From Planctomycetota bacterium (GTDB lineage Bacteria; Planctomycetota; Phycisphaerae; SM23-33), in assembly GCA_022705325.1 (NCBI GenBank), contig JAKJER010000001.1, positions 62,001-126,000 of the forward strand: a stretch of DNA of 64,000 nt, read 5' to 3'. A program made the position numbers and the translations under genes. Numbering within the stretch: the first letter of the stretch is position 1; the number at the start of each line of letters is the position of its first letter. This document shows, in pieces, positions 26,336 through 33,885 of the stretch. Below the pieces are notes generated by a model. The model did not search any database, was not told the DNA's origin, and saw nothing but the letters and a program-made list of their open reading frames with translations.

Positions 26336-27802
26336 CTAACGGGGAGGGCCCAGCACGCGCTCGATCTCCGCCAGCGACGTCAGGCCCGCGCGGGCCTTGG
26401 CCAGGCCTGCCTGGAGCAGGCTGGTCCCGCCGGCTTGGAGGGCTATCGCCAGGGCCTCGCCGCCCCCGCTGCGCAGGGCGCGGGCGAGGTCGCCCTCGAT
26501 GCGGGTCAGGCCCAGCAGGACGGCCCGCCCGGCGTAGCCGGACTGCCCGCAGGCGGGACAGCCGGCGGGGGCGAAGGCGGGGCGAGGCTGGTCCTGTCCG
26601 TTCAGGCGGGCCACGCGGTCTGCCGCCTGGTCATCGGGGCTCTTGCAGGCGGGGCAGAGCAGGCGGACGGTGGCGGCGTGGGCGATCAGGCGGAGGCTGA
26701 GGCTGAGCGGCCAGGGCTCCATGCCCATGTCCAGCAGGCGTTGGAGGGCGTCGGCGGGGGAGTTGGCGTCGATGCCCGCCAGCACGATCGCCTTGTCGGC
26801 TGCTTCCAGAGCGGCGTGTGCGGTGCGGGGATCAGCCAGGTCGCTCACCAGCAGGGCGTCGGCGTCCAGACGCGGAAGCATCCAGGCCCATTGGCCGATC
26901 GACTGTCCGACCAGGGGGTTTACGATGGAGCGGGCCGCGTGCAGGGGCAGGTCGCTGGGGCGTTCGAGGGCCGCGGTGCGGCGGCGCTGGTCGGCGAGCC
27001 GCCCCAGCAACGTGTGGAGCAGGACGGTGCGGGTAGCACGGTCGCCCGCGACGATCAGGACCAGGCCGTGGGGCTGGGCGAGGACGTCCTGAAGGATCTC
27101 GCGCTGAGACTGGGGCAGATTGAGCGCGTCCAGCGAAGCGGTGCGTGCGGGGTCGGCCAGGTGGAGCACCAGGCGTCGCCCCTGGGGTGTGGGCTGGTCG
27201 ACGAGCCGGATGGTGACGGACCGCCCGGCTGAGGGGAAGACGAACAGGCCTTGCGCGGGCGGGTCCTGTCGTTCGGGCAGGTCCTCCAGTCGGGCCAGGC
27301 GGCGGAGGCGCTCGGCCAGGTCCGCCGCCTGCGGGTCGCTCAGCGGCCGGTCGAGCCCGCCGGCGGGGCGGAGCAGACCGTCGACGTTCAGGCGAAGCAG
27401 AAGACCGTTGGGAACGGGGTCAAGGTGGATGGCGTCGGCCCCGGCGTCGATGGCCTGGGTCAACAGGGAGCGGGCGAGGTCCTCGCCTTCGCCAGGCGGC
27501 GGTTGCTTTGGTTGCGGCAGGCTGGGCGGGCTTGGCCTGGCAGGCTGGGCCGGCGCCGCGGGTCGGGCCGGGGCCTGGGGCGAGCGGCTGGGTTCCTGGG
27601 CGGCCAGCCGGCTCAAGATGCCGGGCAGGTCGCCTCCGCGTTCCTTGACGAACTGGACGAGGCCCTCTTCCGGGATTCGCAGGGGCCCGTCGGCGTGCTT
27701 GCTGTGGGGCAGGAGGCCTTTCTGCACCCACTCGACGACCATGCCTGGGGTGGCCCCGAGCAACTCGGCGACTTGATAGGTGCTGAACAGCCTGTCCGCC
27801 AT
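26336..27802 (-). CDS. Catalytically degenerate GspE/PilB-like ATPase with N-terminal HTH
   Basis: A 488-residue protein. Residues 5-57 form an excisionase/MerR-like helix-turn-helix (STYQVAELLGATPGMVVEW), then a Pro/Ala linker (70-105), a GspE N2-like domain (~108-220) and a type II/IV pilus ATPase core. Zinc-binding Cys pairs CPAC (383/386) and CPAC (415/418) and LLDMGMEPWPLSLSL are typical of GspE. The P-loop is lost: VAGDRATRT (251-259) replaces GPTGSGKTT. The Walker B region reads LLVSDLAD instead of GEIRD. I infer a pseudo-ATPase or regulator of pilus/secretion function. ATG 27802 follows AGAGAGGA. Confidence 0.8.
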   Translation of the reverse strand: MADRLFSTYQVAELLGATPGMVVEWVQKGLLPHSKHADGPLRIPEEGLVQFVKERGGDLPGILSRLAAQEPSRSPQAPARPAAPAQPARPSPPSLPQPKQPPPGEGEDLARSLLTQAIDAGADAIHLDPVPNGLLLRLNVDGLLRPAGGLDRPLSDPQAADLAERLRRLARLEDLPERQDPPAQGLFVFPSAGRSVTIRLVDQPTPQGRRLVLHLADPARTASLDALNLPQSQREILQDVLAQPHGLVLIVAGDRATRTVLLHTLLGRLADQRRRTAALERPSDLPLHAARSIVNPLVGQSIGQWAWMLPRLDADALLVSDLADPRTAHAALEAADKAIVLAGIDANSPADALQRLLDMGMEPWPLSLSLRLIAHAATVRLLCPACKSPDDQAADRVARLNGQDQPRPAFAPAGCPACGQSGYAGRAVLLGLTRIEGDLARALRSGGGEALAIALQAGGTSLLQAGLAKARAGLTSLAEIERVLGPPR

Positions 27803-27943
27803 GGGCGTCCTCTCTTGATTGGCCCTTGGCCGTTGGCGATCGGCGTTGGGCGATCCGTCTCCATCATCACACGAAGGGCGGAATTCGTCAATCCACCTTT
27901 GCCTTCGCCCTGGAGGGGCTGTCCGACATTTGTGCGGGCGGGT

Positions 27944-27973
27944 TTGATTCCGGCCGGCGGTCAGAGCTACACT
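27944..27973 (+). promoter_or_regulatory. Promoter of rubrerythrin gene
   Basis: TTGATT (27944-27949), 18-nt spacer, TACACT (27968-27973), 61 nt before the ATG. A similar TTGATT -35 occurs upstream of the tpx and sod genes. Confidence 0.45.
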
Positions 27974-28034
27974 AGAATGTTCCCTCCGCACGTGTCTGGC
28001 GGAGACGACGACAACAACCCCTGGTAAGGAGATC

Positions 28035-28589
28035 ATGTTCATGCACGAATCGACGGCATCCAATCTTCGCAGCGCGTTTGGCGGCGAGTCGATGGCCCAC
28101 ATGCGCTACCTGGTGTGGGCGGACAAGGCGGACCGGGACGCCCTGCCCAACGTGGGTCGGCTGTTCCGGGCTGTCTCGCGGGCCGAGCAGGCCCACGCGA
28201 CCAATCATTTTCTGGCGATGGCCAAGGAGGCGGGCGGCTTCCTGGTGCCTTCGGGCGGAATGTTCGGCTACGGCACGACGGCGGAGAATCTCAAGGGCGC
28301 CCTGGAGGGCGAGCTGGGGGAGATCAACGAGATGTACCCCGCCTACCTGGCGGTGGCCAAGTTCCAGCAGGAGAAGCAGGCCGAGCGGTCCATGACGTGG
28401 GCCCTGGAGGCCGAGAAGGCCCACGCGGCCCTGTACGAGCGGGCGCTGAAGTCGGTGCAGGCCGGGCGCGACGTGGAGCTGGGCGCGGTGCAGATCTGCA
28501 CGGTCTGCGGATACACCGCCGAAGGCGACGCCCCGGACTTCTGCCCGCTGTGCGGGGCCAAGAAGGAGAAGTTCCAGACCTTCGCGTGA
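28035..28589 (+). CDS. rbr: Rubrerythrin
   Basis: A 184-residue cytoplasmic peroxidase of anaerobes that reduces H2O2 at a di-iron site with electrons from its own rubredoxin domain. The N-terminal ferritin-like bundle carries the E...EQAH and E...EKAH ligand motifs (AVSRAEQAHATNH, ALEAEKAHAALY, GELGEINEMYPAY), and the C-terminal rubredoxin has CTVCGY and CPLCGA (Cys 155, 158, 170, 173). An ideal TAAGGAG lies 6 nt before ATG 28035. First gene of the oxygen-defence region; monocistronic, ending in a strong terminator. Confidence 0.95.
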   Translation: MFMHESTASNLRSAFGGESMAHMRYLVWADKADRDALPNVGRLFRAVSRAEQAHATNHFLAMAKEAGGFLVPSGGMFGYGTTAENLKGALEGELGEINEMYPAYLAVAKFQQEKQAERSMTWALEAEKAHAALYERALKSVQAGRDVELGAVQICTVCGYTAEGDAPDFCPLCGAKKEKFQTFA

Positions 28590-28646
28590 ACACGATTCCG
28601 CGAAGCAGACCGAATGCCGCCAGTTCCTTGAGAGACACAAAGCAAG

Positions 28647-28688
28647 AGCCCGCGGGAAGGCTCCCCTGAGGGGGCAGGCCCGCGGGCT
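28647..28688. terminator. Bidirectional terminator between rubrerythrin and PEP-CTERM genes
   Basis: A perfect 10-bp stem AGCCCGCGGG (28647-28656) / CCCGCGGGCT (28679-28688) with an inner CTCCCC...GGGGGCAG stem, followed by TTTG on the plus strand and TTGCTTTG on the minus strand. Confidence 0.75.
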
Positions 28689-28720
28689 TTGTGCTACTGC
28701 AGCGAGTTGCGTTTCTTCTC

Positions 28721-30568
28721 TCAGGCCCGGCGGCGGCGGACGTAGCGGCCGAGGGCTGCCGGGGCCAGCAGGCCCAGCGTCAGCAGCGTCAGCGGTTCGG
28801 GCACGGTGGAGTCGGCCAGGAAGACGTTCTCGATCTCCTGGTTGCTCAGGTAGCCGTTGAAGAACTGGACGTTGTCGATCCAGCCGCCCCAGGTGTCGCC
28901 CGAGCCTATCCCGCTTAGACCGTCCGAGCCGACGCGGAGGGCGTTGATGTCGTCCAGGCCGAGCGTGCCGCTGACGGTGCGGGTGATGACCGGGGCCTGG
29001 AGCTGGGCGACGTCGCCGTCCTGGAGGAAGGCCTCCATGAGGTGGGTGTCGGCGTCGTAACGAAGGGCGACGAAATACCACTCCTCGGTGAGGAAGCCTC
29101 CGGCGGGGCCGACATTGGAGCCGCTGGCCCCGGCGCCGTTGATGTCGAGGCGAAGCTGCCCCGCGCCGTCGGTGGTCAAACCGGTGTTGTTGAACTGGAA
29201 GCGGAAGCGGTTGCTGCTGAGGATGGTCTGGTGCCCGCCGGTCTCGTCGGCGTTCTTGCGGATGGCGGCGGTGAAGGTGAAGTCCTCGCCCGCTCCGGCG
29301 ACCTGGGGGACGTTGAGGTACTGGTTGCCGCCGCGGGCGTATTGCCCCGCCCGGTCGCCCAGGACGAACTGGCCCGCACTGGGCGGGGTGACGAACGCGA
29401 CGCCTCCGCCGCTGACGGCGTCGAAGCCGTGGCCGGTGACGTCGGTCAGCGGATCGGCCTGCTCATGGGTGTAGGAGGCCAGCGGGCCGGCGCCGGCCGA
29501 GCGGTCCAGGCTGCCGGTGACGCCGGCCAGCAGGCCCGCCTGGCTGCGGTACTCGGCGTTCATCCAGGCCTCGCTGCGGGCGACGTCGCTGAAGCGGACC
29601 TCGTCGAGCAGGCCGCGATACGGGGCGCCCCCGCCGGGGTTGGCGCCGATGGACAGGTTCGAGGTGTTCGCGAAACCCGTGCCGTGGTTGTATCCGCTGG
29701 TGATGGCTGACCCGGCGTCGACGTAGGCCTTCATCGTGCCGGCGGCCAACGTCACGCCCATGCAGTGCCAGGCGTCGTTGAATACGCCGTTGCCCGCGTT
29801 CTTGACCTGGTTGGTCTGGGCCGACGTGTCGATCCGGAACCGCTGGTTGGGGTTGGCGTTGTCCCGCTGGGTCTCCCAGCCGGGCGTGACGTTCTTGGCG
29901 ATCGTGCGGGTGTAGGTCCCGGGCTGGCTGCTGCTGGCGTTCATCCAGTAGGAGAGGGTGATGTTGTCACCGGCGTCCAGGCTGGAGGCGGCGCCCAGGT
30001 CCAGGCTGCGGGCGAGGATCCGCGAGCCGTCGCCGGCGAAGTAGTTGGCCCCGCCGATGACCCCGTCCACCGTGGACACGCCCGTGCCCGTGATCGTGCC
30101 GTCGTGGCGGCCCGTGGAGTCGGCGGTCGAACTGCCCAGGTGCCAGACGCCCTTGTACCCGTTGGACCAGACGTCCGCGGGCGACTGCGCGTCGGCGGCC
30201 GCCGCGTTGCCGTGGTAGAGATTGACGTAATTCACCGCCGAAGTCTTGTCCACCTGGGGCACCTTGACCCAGACAGCCGCCTGCTGGGCGCCGCTGTCCC
30301 ACCGCTCGATCTCGTAGCTCAGGGACGTGCCGAAGCGGTCGGTGAAACGGATGTCCGAGCCGTTGGCACTGGCCTTGGCGAAGTCGAAGTTGGCGGCGCT
30401 GAGCTTGACCAGCACGGGGAAGTCGGCCAGGTTCTCGCCGCCCGCGGCGTTCTGAAGGCGGACGTGCGTGCGGTACGTCCAGGCGGGGTAGGACTCAGCC
30501 GTCGCGATGGAGCAGACCGCCGCGAGTGCCAGAACGAAAGACGCACAAAGCCTGATTCGGCCGTTCAT
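28721..30568 (-). CDS. PEP-CTERM protein with DUF2341 and LamG domains
   Basis: A 615-residue exported protein. Signal peptide 1-24 (LCASFVLALAAVCSIATA); residues ~25-125 match DUF2341 (YPAWTYRTHVRLQN...DFPVLVKLSA); a LamG/concanavalin-like domain at ~140-330 (GLLDEVRFSDVARSEAWMN) and a second at ~375-585. The C-terminus VPEPLTLLTLGLLAPAALG-RYVRRRRA is a PEP-CTERM signal: PEP motif, membrane helix and Arg cluster, for processing by an exosortase and delivery to the envelope or exopolysaccharide. This tail differs from the near-identical tails of the three PEP-CTERM genes at 48-56 kb. ATG 30568 follows GGAGG. Confidence 0.88.
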   Translation of the reverse strand: MNGRIRLCASFVLALAAVCSIATAESYPAWTYRTHVRLQNAAGGENLADFPVLVKLSAANFDFAKASANGSDIRFTDRFGTSLSYEIERWDSGAQQAAVWVKVPQVDKTSAVNYVNLYHGNAAAADAQSPADVWSNGYKGVWHLGSSTADSTGRHDGTITGTGVSTVDGVIGGANYFAGDGSRILARSLDLGAASSLDAGDNITLSYWMNASSSQPGTYTRTIAKNVTPGWETQRDNANPNQRFRIDTSAQTNQVKNAGNGVFNDAWHCMGVTLAAGTMKAYVDAGSAITSGYNHGTGFANTSNLSIGANPGGGAPYRGLLDEVRFSDVARSEAWMNAEYRSQAGLLAGVTGSLDRSAGAGPLASYTHEQADPLTDVTGHGFDAVSGGGVAFVTPPSAGQFVLGDRAGQYARGGNQYLNVPQVAGAGEDFTFTAAIRKNADETGGHQTILSSNRFRFQFNNTGLTTDGAGQLRLDINGAGASGSNVGPAGGFLTEEWYFVALRYDADTHLMEAFLQDGDVAQLQAPVITRTVSGTLGLDDINALRVGSDGLSGIGSGDTWGGWIDNVQFFNGYLSNQEIENVFLADSTVPEPLTLLTLGLLAPAALGRYVRRRRA

Positions 30569-30626
30569 TATCGAGCCTCCACAACACGCGCAACTCAAGA
30601 ATTGGGCCATCCCTTGCAACCCCTTT

Positions 30627-30654
30627 ATTGTCCCCCAAATGGTGAAACTGTCAA
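30627..30654 (-). promoter_or_regulatory. Promoter of the DUF2341/LamG PEP-CTERM gene
   Basis: On the minus strand TTGACA (30649-30654), a 16-nt spacer and GACAAT (30627-30632), 59 nt before the ATG. The divergent gene's -10 candidate TACAAT (30683-30688) lies 30 nt away. Confidence 0.5.
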
Positions 30655-30710
30655 GGCTTTTCCTCCCGCCGGGCCGTAGGAATACAATGACTTGCAGGAC
30701 AGGAGCGGCG

Positions 30711-31511
30711 ATGGACGCGGCGTATCTGGACGAGTTGTATGGGCAGTACAACCGGCGGCGGTTCGTCTCGGGCGATCCGCTGGTGTTCGTGCACCGCTAC
30801 CGGCGGAGCGACGATCGCGAAGTGGTGGCCCTGGTGACGGCGGCGCTGGCGTACGGACGGGTGAGGCAGATCCAGGCGAGCGTGGCGCGGGTGCTGGAGC
30901 GGCTGGGCCCTGGCCCGGCCGGGTTCCTGGCGGCCTCGAGCGAGCGCGCCCTGCGCGGCCTGCTGGGCGACTTCCGTCACCGTTTCCACCGGGCCCATGA
31001 CGTGGAGGGGCTTCTGACGGCGGTGGGGCGGGTGCGGCGTGCGCACGGGAGCCTGGAGCGGTGCTTCCTGGAGGGGTACTCGCCGGACCACGATGACGTG
31101 GCGCCGGCGCTGTCGCACCTGGTGGGCGAGCTGGGGCGGGCCGGCTGCGGGGGCAATCACCTGGTCAGCGATCCCGCGGACGGCAGCGCGTGCAAGCGGA
31201 TGAACCTGTTCCTGCGGTGGATGGTGCGGCGCGACCGGGTGGACGCCGGGCGATGGCCGGCCTGGCTGGCGCCCAAGCTGCTGGTCCCGCTGGACACCCA
31301 CATGCACCGGATCTCGATGCTGTTGGGCCTGACGGGCCGGAGGTCGGCGGACCTGCGGACCGCCCGGGAGGTGACGCGGGCCTTCGCCCGCCTGGCCCCC
31401 CACGACCCGGTGCGGTATGACTGGGCGTTGACGCGAGTGGGGATGGCGAGGCAGATCGAGCGGCTGAGGGTCTGCAGGCCCCATGGCGGCACGGGAGGGC
31501 AAGGTTCGTGA
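30711..31511 (+). CDS. TIGR02757 family protein
   Basis: A 266-residue protein matching TIGR02757 (DUF2400), a conserved bacterial family of unknown function found largely in Bacteroidetes, Chlorobi and Planctomycetes. Recognised by the opening LYGQYNRRRFVSGDPLVFVH, KRMNLFLRWMVRRD and KLLVPLDTHMHRISMLLGL, which recall helix-hairpin-helix base-excision glycosylases without an obvious catalytic Lys. ATG 30711 follows AGGAG. Its TGA overlaps the ATG of the following permease gene by 1 nt, so the two are translationally coupled. Confidence 0.85.
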   Translation: MDAAYLDELYGQYNRRRFVSGDPLVFVHRYRRSDDREVVALVTAALAYGRVRQIQASVARVLERLGPGPAGFLAASSERALRGLLGDFRHRFHRAHDVEGLLTAVGRVRRAHGSLERCFLEGYSPDHDDVAPALSHLVGELGRAGCGGNHLVSDPADGSACKRMNLFLRWMVRRDRVDAGRWPAWLAPKLLVPLDTHMHRISMLLGLTGRRSADLRTAREVTRAFARLAPHDPVRYDWALTRVGMARQIERLRVCRPHGGTGGQGS

Positions 31512-32587
31512 TGGACTACGCGTGGAGATTTTTGGCCGAGTACTGGGCGGTGCTGGCGGAGATGGCGCCGTACCTGCTGCTGGGGTTCGCGGTGGCCGGG
31601 ATGCTTTCAGTGTTGATACGTCCGGAGATGGTCGAGCGGCATCTTGGCGGGGGCCGACTGCTGTCGGTGGTCAAGGCGGCGGCGTTCGGCGTGCCGCTGC
31701 CGCTGTGCTCGTGCGGGGTGATCCCGGTAGCCAGTTCGCTGCGGAAGCATGGGGCGGGGCGGGGGGCGACGACGGCCTTTCTGATCTCCACGCCGCAGAC
31801 CGGGATCGACAGCCTGTTCGTCACCTTCAGCCTGCTGGGTGGCGTGTTCGCGATCTTCCGTGCGGCGGCGGCCCTGGTCAGCGGCGTGTGTGGCGGGGCG
31901 CTGGTCGAGTGGCTGGACCGCGAGCCTGCCCGTCCGCCGGAGCGATCCGGCGGCTTGGCGGCCTGCGATCCCGCCGGCGCCGACGTTTGTTGCTCGACGG
32001 CGCCCCCCGCTTGCACCGACGCCTGCTGCTCGCAGGCTGGCCGCACGGGCAAGCTGCGGCGGGCGATGGCCTACGGATTCGTCGATCTGCCCCGGGACAT
32101 CGCCCTGCACCTGCTGATCGGGCTGGCCCTGGCCGCCCTGATCTCTGTCCTGATCCCCGAGAACTTCTTCTCCGAACGCGTAAGCCCCGGGCTGGGCCAG
32201 ATGCTCGTAATGCTGGCCCTCGGCATCCCGGTGTACGTCTGCGCCACCGCGTCTGTGCCCATCGCGGCCGCCCTGATCCTACACGCCGGGGTCTCGCCCG
32301 GTGCGGCCCTGGTCTTCCTGATGACAGGCCCGGCCACCAACGCCGCCACGCTGCTGACTTTGCACCATACGATGGGCAGGCGGACGGCCGGGCTGTACCT
32401 GGTGTCGGTGGCCGTCTCGGCCCTGGCGTCGGGTCTGCTGATGGACGCCTTCTTCGCCGGGGCCGGGCTCCAGGCTCGAGCGGGCACGGCCTGGGAAGTG
32501 CCCGCATGGGTCCAGACCATTTCGGCGGTGGTCCTGCTGGCGGTGCTGGGATTTGCGATTCTGTCCCGCAAGCCCCGAACGGTTTGA
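31511..32587 (+). CDS. Permease, SO_0444 family Cu/Zn efflux transporter
   Basis: A 358-residue inner-membrane protein of the DUF318/ArsP-like permease family. Seen are PYLLLGFAVAGMLSVLI, the hallmark GVPLPLCSCGVIPVASSLR with its Cys-x-Cys, and a second conserved pore segment TGPATNAATLLTL. A Cys-rich cytoplasmic loop at ~155-180 (CCSTAPPACTDACCSQ) may bind metal. Related proteins are assigned to Cu/Zn efflux; metal specificity is inferred. ATG 31511 overlaps the stop of the upstream gene. In the oxygen-defence region, metal export fits limiting Fenton or thiol damage. Confidence 0.85.
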   Translation: MDYAWRFLAEYWAVLAEMAPYLLLGFAVAGMLSVLIRPEMVERHLGGGRLLSVVKAAAFGVPLPLCSCGVIPVASSLRKHGAGRGATTAFLISTPQTGIDSLFVTFSLLGGVFAIFRAAAALVSGVCGGALVEWLDREPARPPERSGGLAACDPAGADVCCSTAPPACTDACCSQAGRTGKLRRAMAYGFVDLPRDIALHLLIGLALAALISVLIPENFFSERVSPGLGQMLVMLALGIPVYVCATASVPIAAALILHAGVSPGAALVFLMTGPATNAATLLTLHHTMGRRTAGLYLVSVAVSALASGLLMDAFFAGAGLQARAGTAWEVPAWVQTISAVVLLAVLGFAILSRKPRTV

Positions 32588-32647
32588 CCCCGACCTGGTC
32601 TCTCATCCCGCCCTGGCCGCCCCGCAAGAAGATTTCCCCGCTCGGGG

Positions 32648-32678
32648 TTGATTTTGTCCCAACCTTCGGGACTACAAT
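32648..32678 (+). promoter_or_regulatory. Possible promoter of the thiol peroxidase gene
   Basis: TTGATT (32648-32653), a long 19-nt spacer and TACAAT (32673-32678), 40 nt before the first ATG. The -10 is good, the spacing marginal. Confidence 0.35.
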
Positions 32679-32718
32679 GCAATGCGAACCTGCAAGCCGT
32701 TGCGTAAGGAGCGACAGC

Positions 32719-33384
32719 ATGTGGATGCGAATAGCCGTCGGCACCGTGCTTGGGGCGATGGCATCGTACTTGATGGTGAGTTCGCAGGTGAACCCGTCCG
32801 GCTGGCTCATGGCGGCCGAGGCGACCAGCAGACAGGCATCAGGAAAGGAAGAGAAGCCGATGACAACTCCAGCCGGATCCGCTCGCACCGTGAAGTTCAA
32901 AGGCAACCCGCTGACGCTGATGGGCACGAGCGTCGAGGTGGGCCAGATGGCCCCTGACTTCGCCGCGCTGGGCAACGACCTGGGCCAGGTCCGCCTGAGC
33001 GACTACAAGGGCAAGGTGGTGCTCCTGGTGGCGGTGCCGTCGCTGGACACCCCCGTCTGCGACACCGAGACCCGGCGGTTCAACCAGGAGGCAGCCTCGC
33101 TGGGCGAGGACGTGGCGATCCTGACGTTGAGCATGGACCTGCCCTTCGCCCAGTCCCGCTGGTGCGGCGCAGCCGGCGTCGAGCGGGTCAAGACGCTCAG
33201 CGACCACCGAGAGGGCGCATTCGGCCTGGCCTACGGCGTGCTGATCCGCGAACTGCGACTGCTGAGCCGGTCGGTTTTCGTCGTGGACCGCAAGGGGAAG
33301 ATCGTCTATAAGGAAGAGGTGAGCGAGATCACCAACGAGCCGAACTACCAGGCAGCCCTGGAGGCGGCCCGCAAGGCGCTATAA
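32719..33384 (+). CDS. tpx: Thiol peroxidase with an N-terminal export signal
   Basis: A 221-residue atypical 2-Cys peroxiredoxin that reduces H2O2 and alkyl peroxides. The peroxidatic Cys114 lies in PSLDTPVCDTETRRFN and the resolving Cys149 in LPFAQSRWCGAAGV; MAPDFAALGNDL opens the fold. Unlike usual cytoplasmic Tpx (~165 residues), it has a ~47-residue N-terminal extension with a hydrophobic signal or anchor (IAVGTVLGAMASYLMV), suggesting envelope location. ATG 32719 follows TAAGGAG; a second in-frame ATG at 32860 follows GGAAAGGAAGAG and would give the ordinary cytoplasmic form. Adjacent to desulfoferrodoxin. Confidence 0.9.
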   Translation: MWMRIAVGTVLGAMASYLMVSSQVNPSGWLMAAEATSRQASGKEEKPMTTPAGSARTVKFKGNPLTLMGTSVEVGQMAPDFAALGNDLGQVRLSDYKGKVVLLVAVPSLDTPVCDTETRRFNQEAASLGEDVAILTLSMDLPFAQSRWCGAAGVERVKTLSDHREGAFGLAYGVLIRELRLLSRSVFVVDRKGKIVYKEEVSEITNEPNYQAALEAARKAL

Positions 33385-33391
33385 TCCTACA

Positions 33392-33411
33392 GGCCGCCGG
33401 GTGCGGCGGCC
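33392..33411 (+). terminator. Hairpin between tpx and desulfoferrodoxin
   Basis: GGCCGCC (33392-33398) / GGCGGCC (33405-33411) with a 6-nt loop, followed by GGCCTTTCG. No long U tract, so it may be an attenuator. A TATAAT (33381-33386) overlaps the end of tpx and could serve the next gene. Confidence 0.4.
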
Positions 33412-33438
33412 GGCCTTTCGATCGGGAAGGAGACACGT

Positions 33439-33816
33439 TTGGCCACCCTAAAACTGCAGGTCTACAAGTGTTCGGTGTGCGGAATCGTCACGGAGATCCT
33501 GGACGGCGGGGCCGGGGAGCCGGTCTGTTGCGGCCGGCCCATGACGCTGTTGAAGGAGAACACCGTCGACGCCTCGAAAGAGAAGCACGTCCCGGTGGTG
33601 GAGCGGGTAGCCGACGGCATCCGCGTCAAGGTCGGCTCGGTCGCCCACCCGATGGAAGAGAAGCACTACATCCAGTGGATCGAGGTGATCTCCGGCGAGA
33701 GGACCTGCCGCCAGTTCCTCTCGCCCGGCAGCGCCCCTGAAGCGTTCTTCCCGATCAAGGAGGGCGAGGTCACGGTGCGGGAGTTGTGCAACCTGCACGG
33801 GTTGTGGAAGGCCTGA
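33439..33816 (+). CDS. dfx: Desulfoferrodoxin (superoxide reductase)
   Basis: A 125-residue two-iron superoxide reductase that converts superoxide to H2O2 without making O2, typical of anaerobes. Centre I (desulforedoxin) ligands are Cys11, Cys14, Cys30 and Cys31 (YKCSVCG...PVCCG). Centre II ligands are His50, His70, His76, Cys117 and His120 ([27 protein letters not shown]). Start is TTG at 33439 with AAGGAGA upstream. It would receive electrons from rubredoxin-type carriers and hand peroxide to rubrerythrin and Tpx encoded nearby. Confidence 0.95.
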   Translation: MATLKLQVYKCSVCGIVTEILDGGAGEPVCCGRPMTLLKENTVDASKEKHVPVVERVADGIRVKVGSVAHPMEEKHYIQWIEVISGERTCRQFLSPGSAPEAFFPIKEGEVTVRELCNLHGLWKA

Positions 33817-33820
33817 GCGA

Positions 33821-33845
33821 CAGCGGCGAGCGCGCTCGCCCGCTG
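33821..33845 (+). terminator. Hairpin before cydA
   Basis: CAGCGGCGAGCG pairs with CGCTCGCCCGCTG, a 12-bp stem with one bulge. No U tract follows; it may be a terminator of dfx or an attenuator of cydAB. Confidence 0.35.
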
Positions 33846-33885
33846 CACGTGCGATAAACACCCGCTGCACGACTGAAGGACACGT

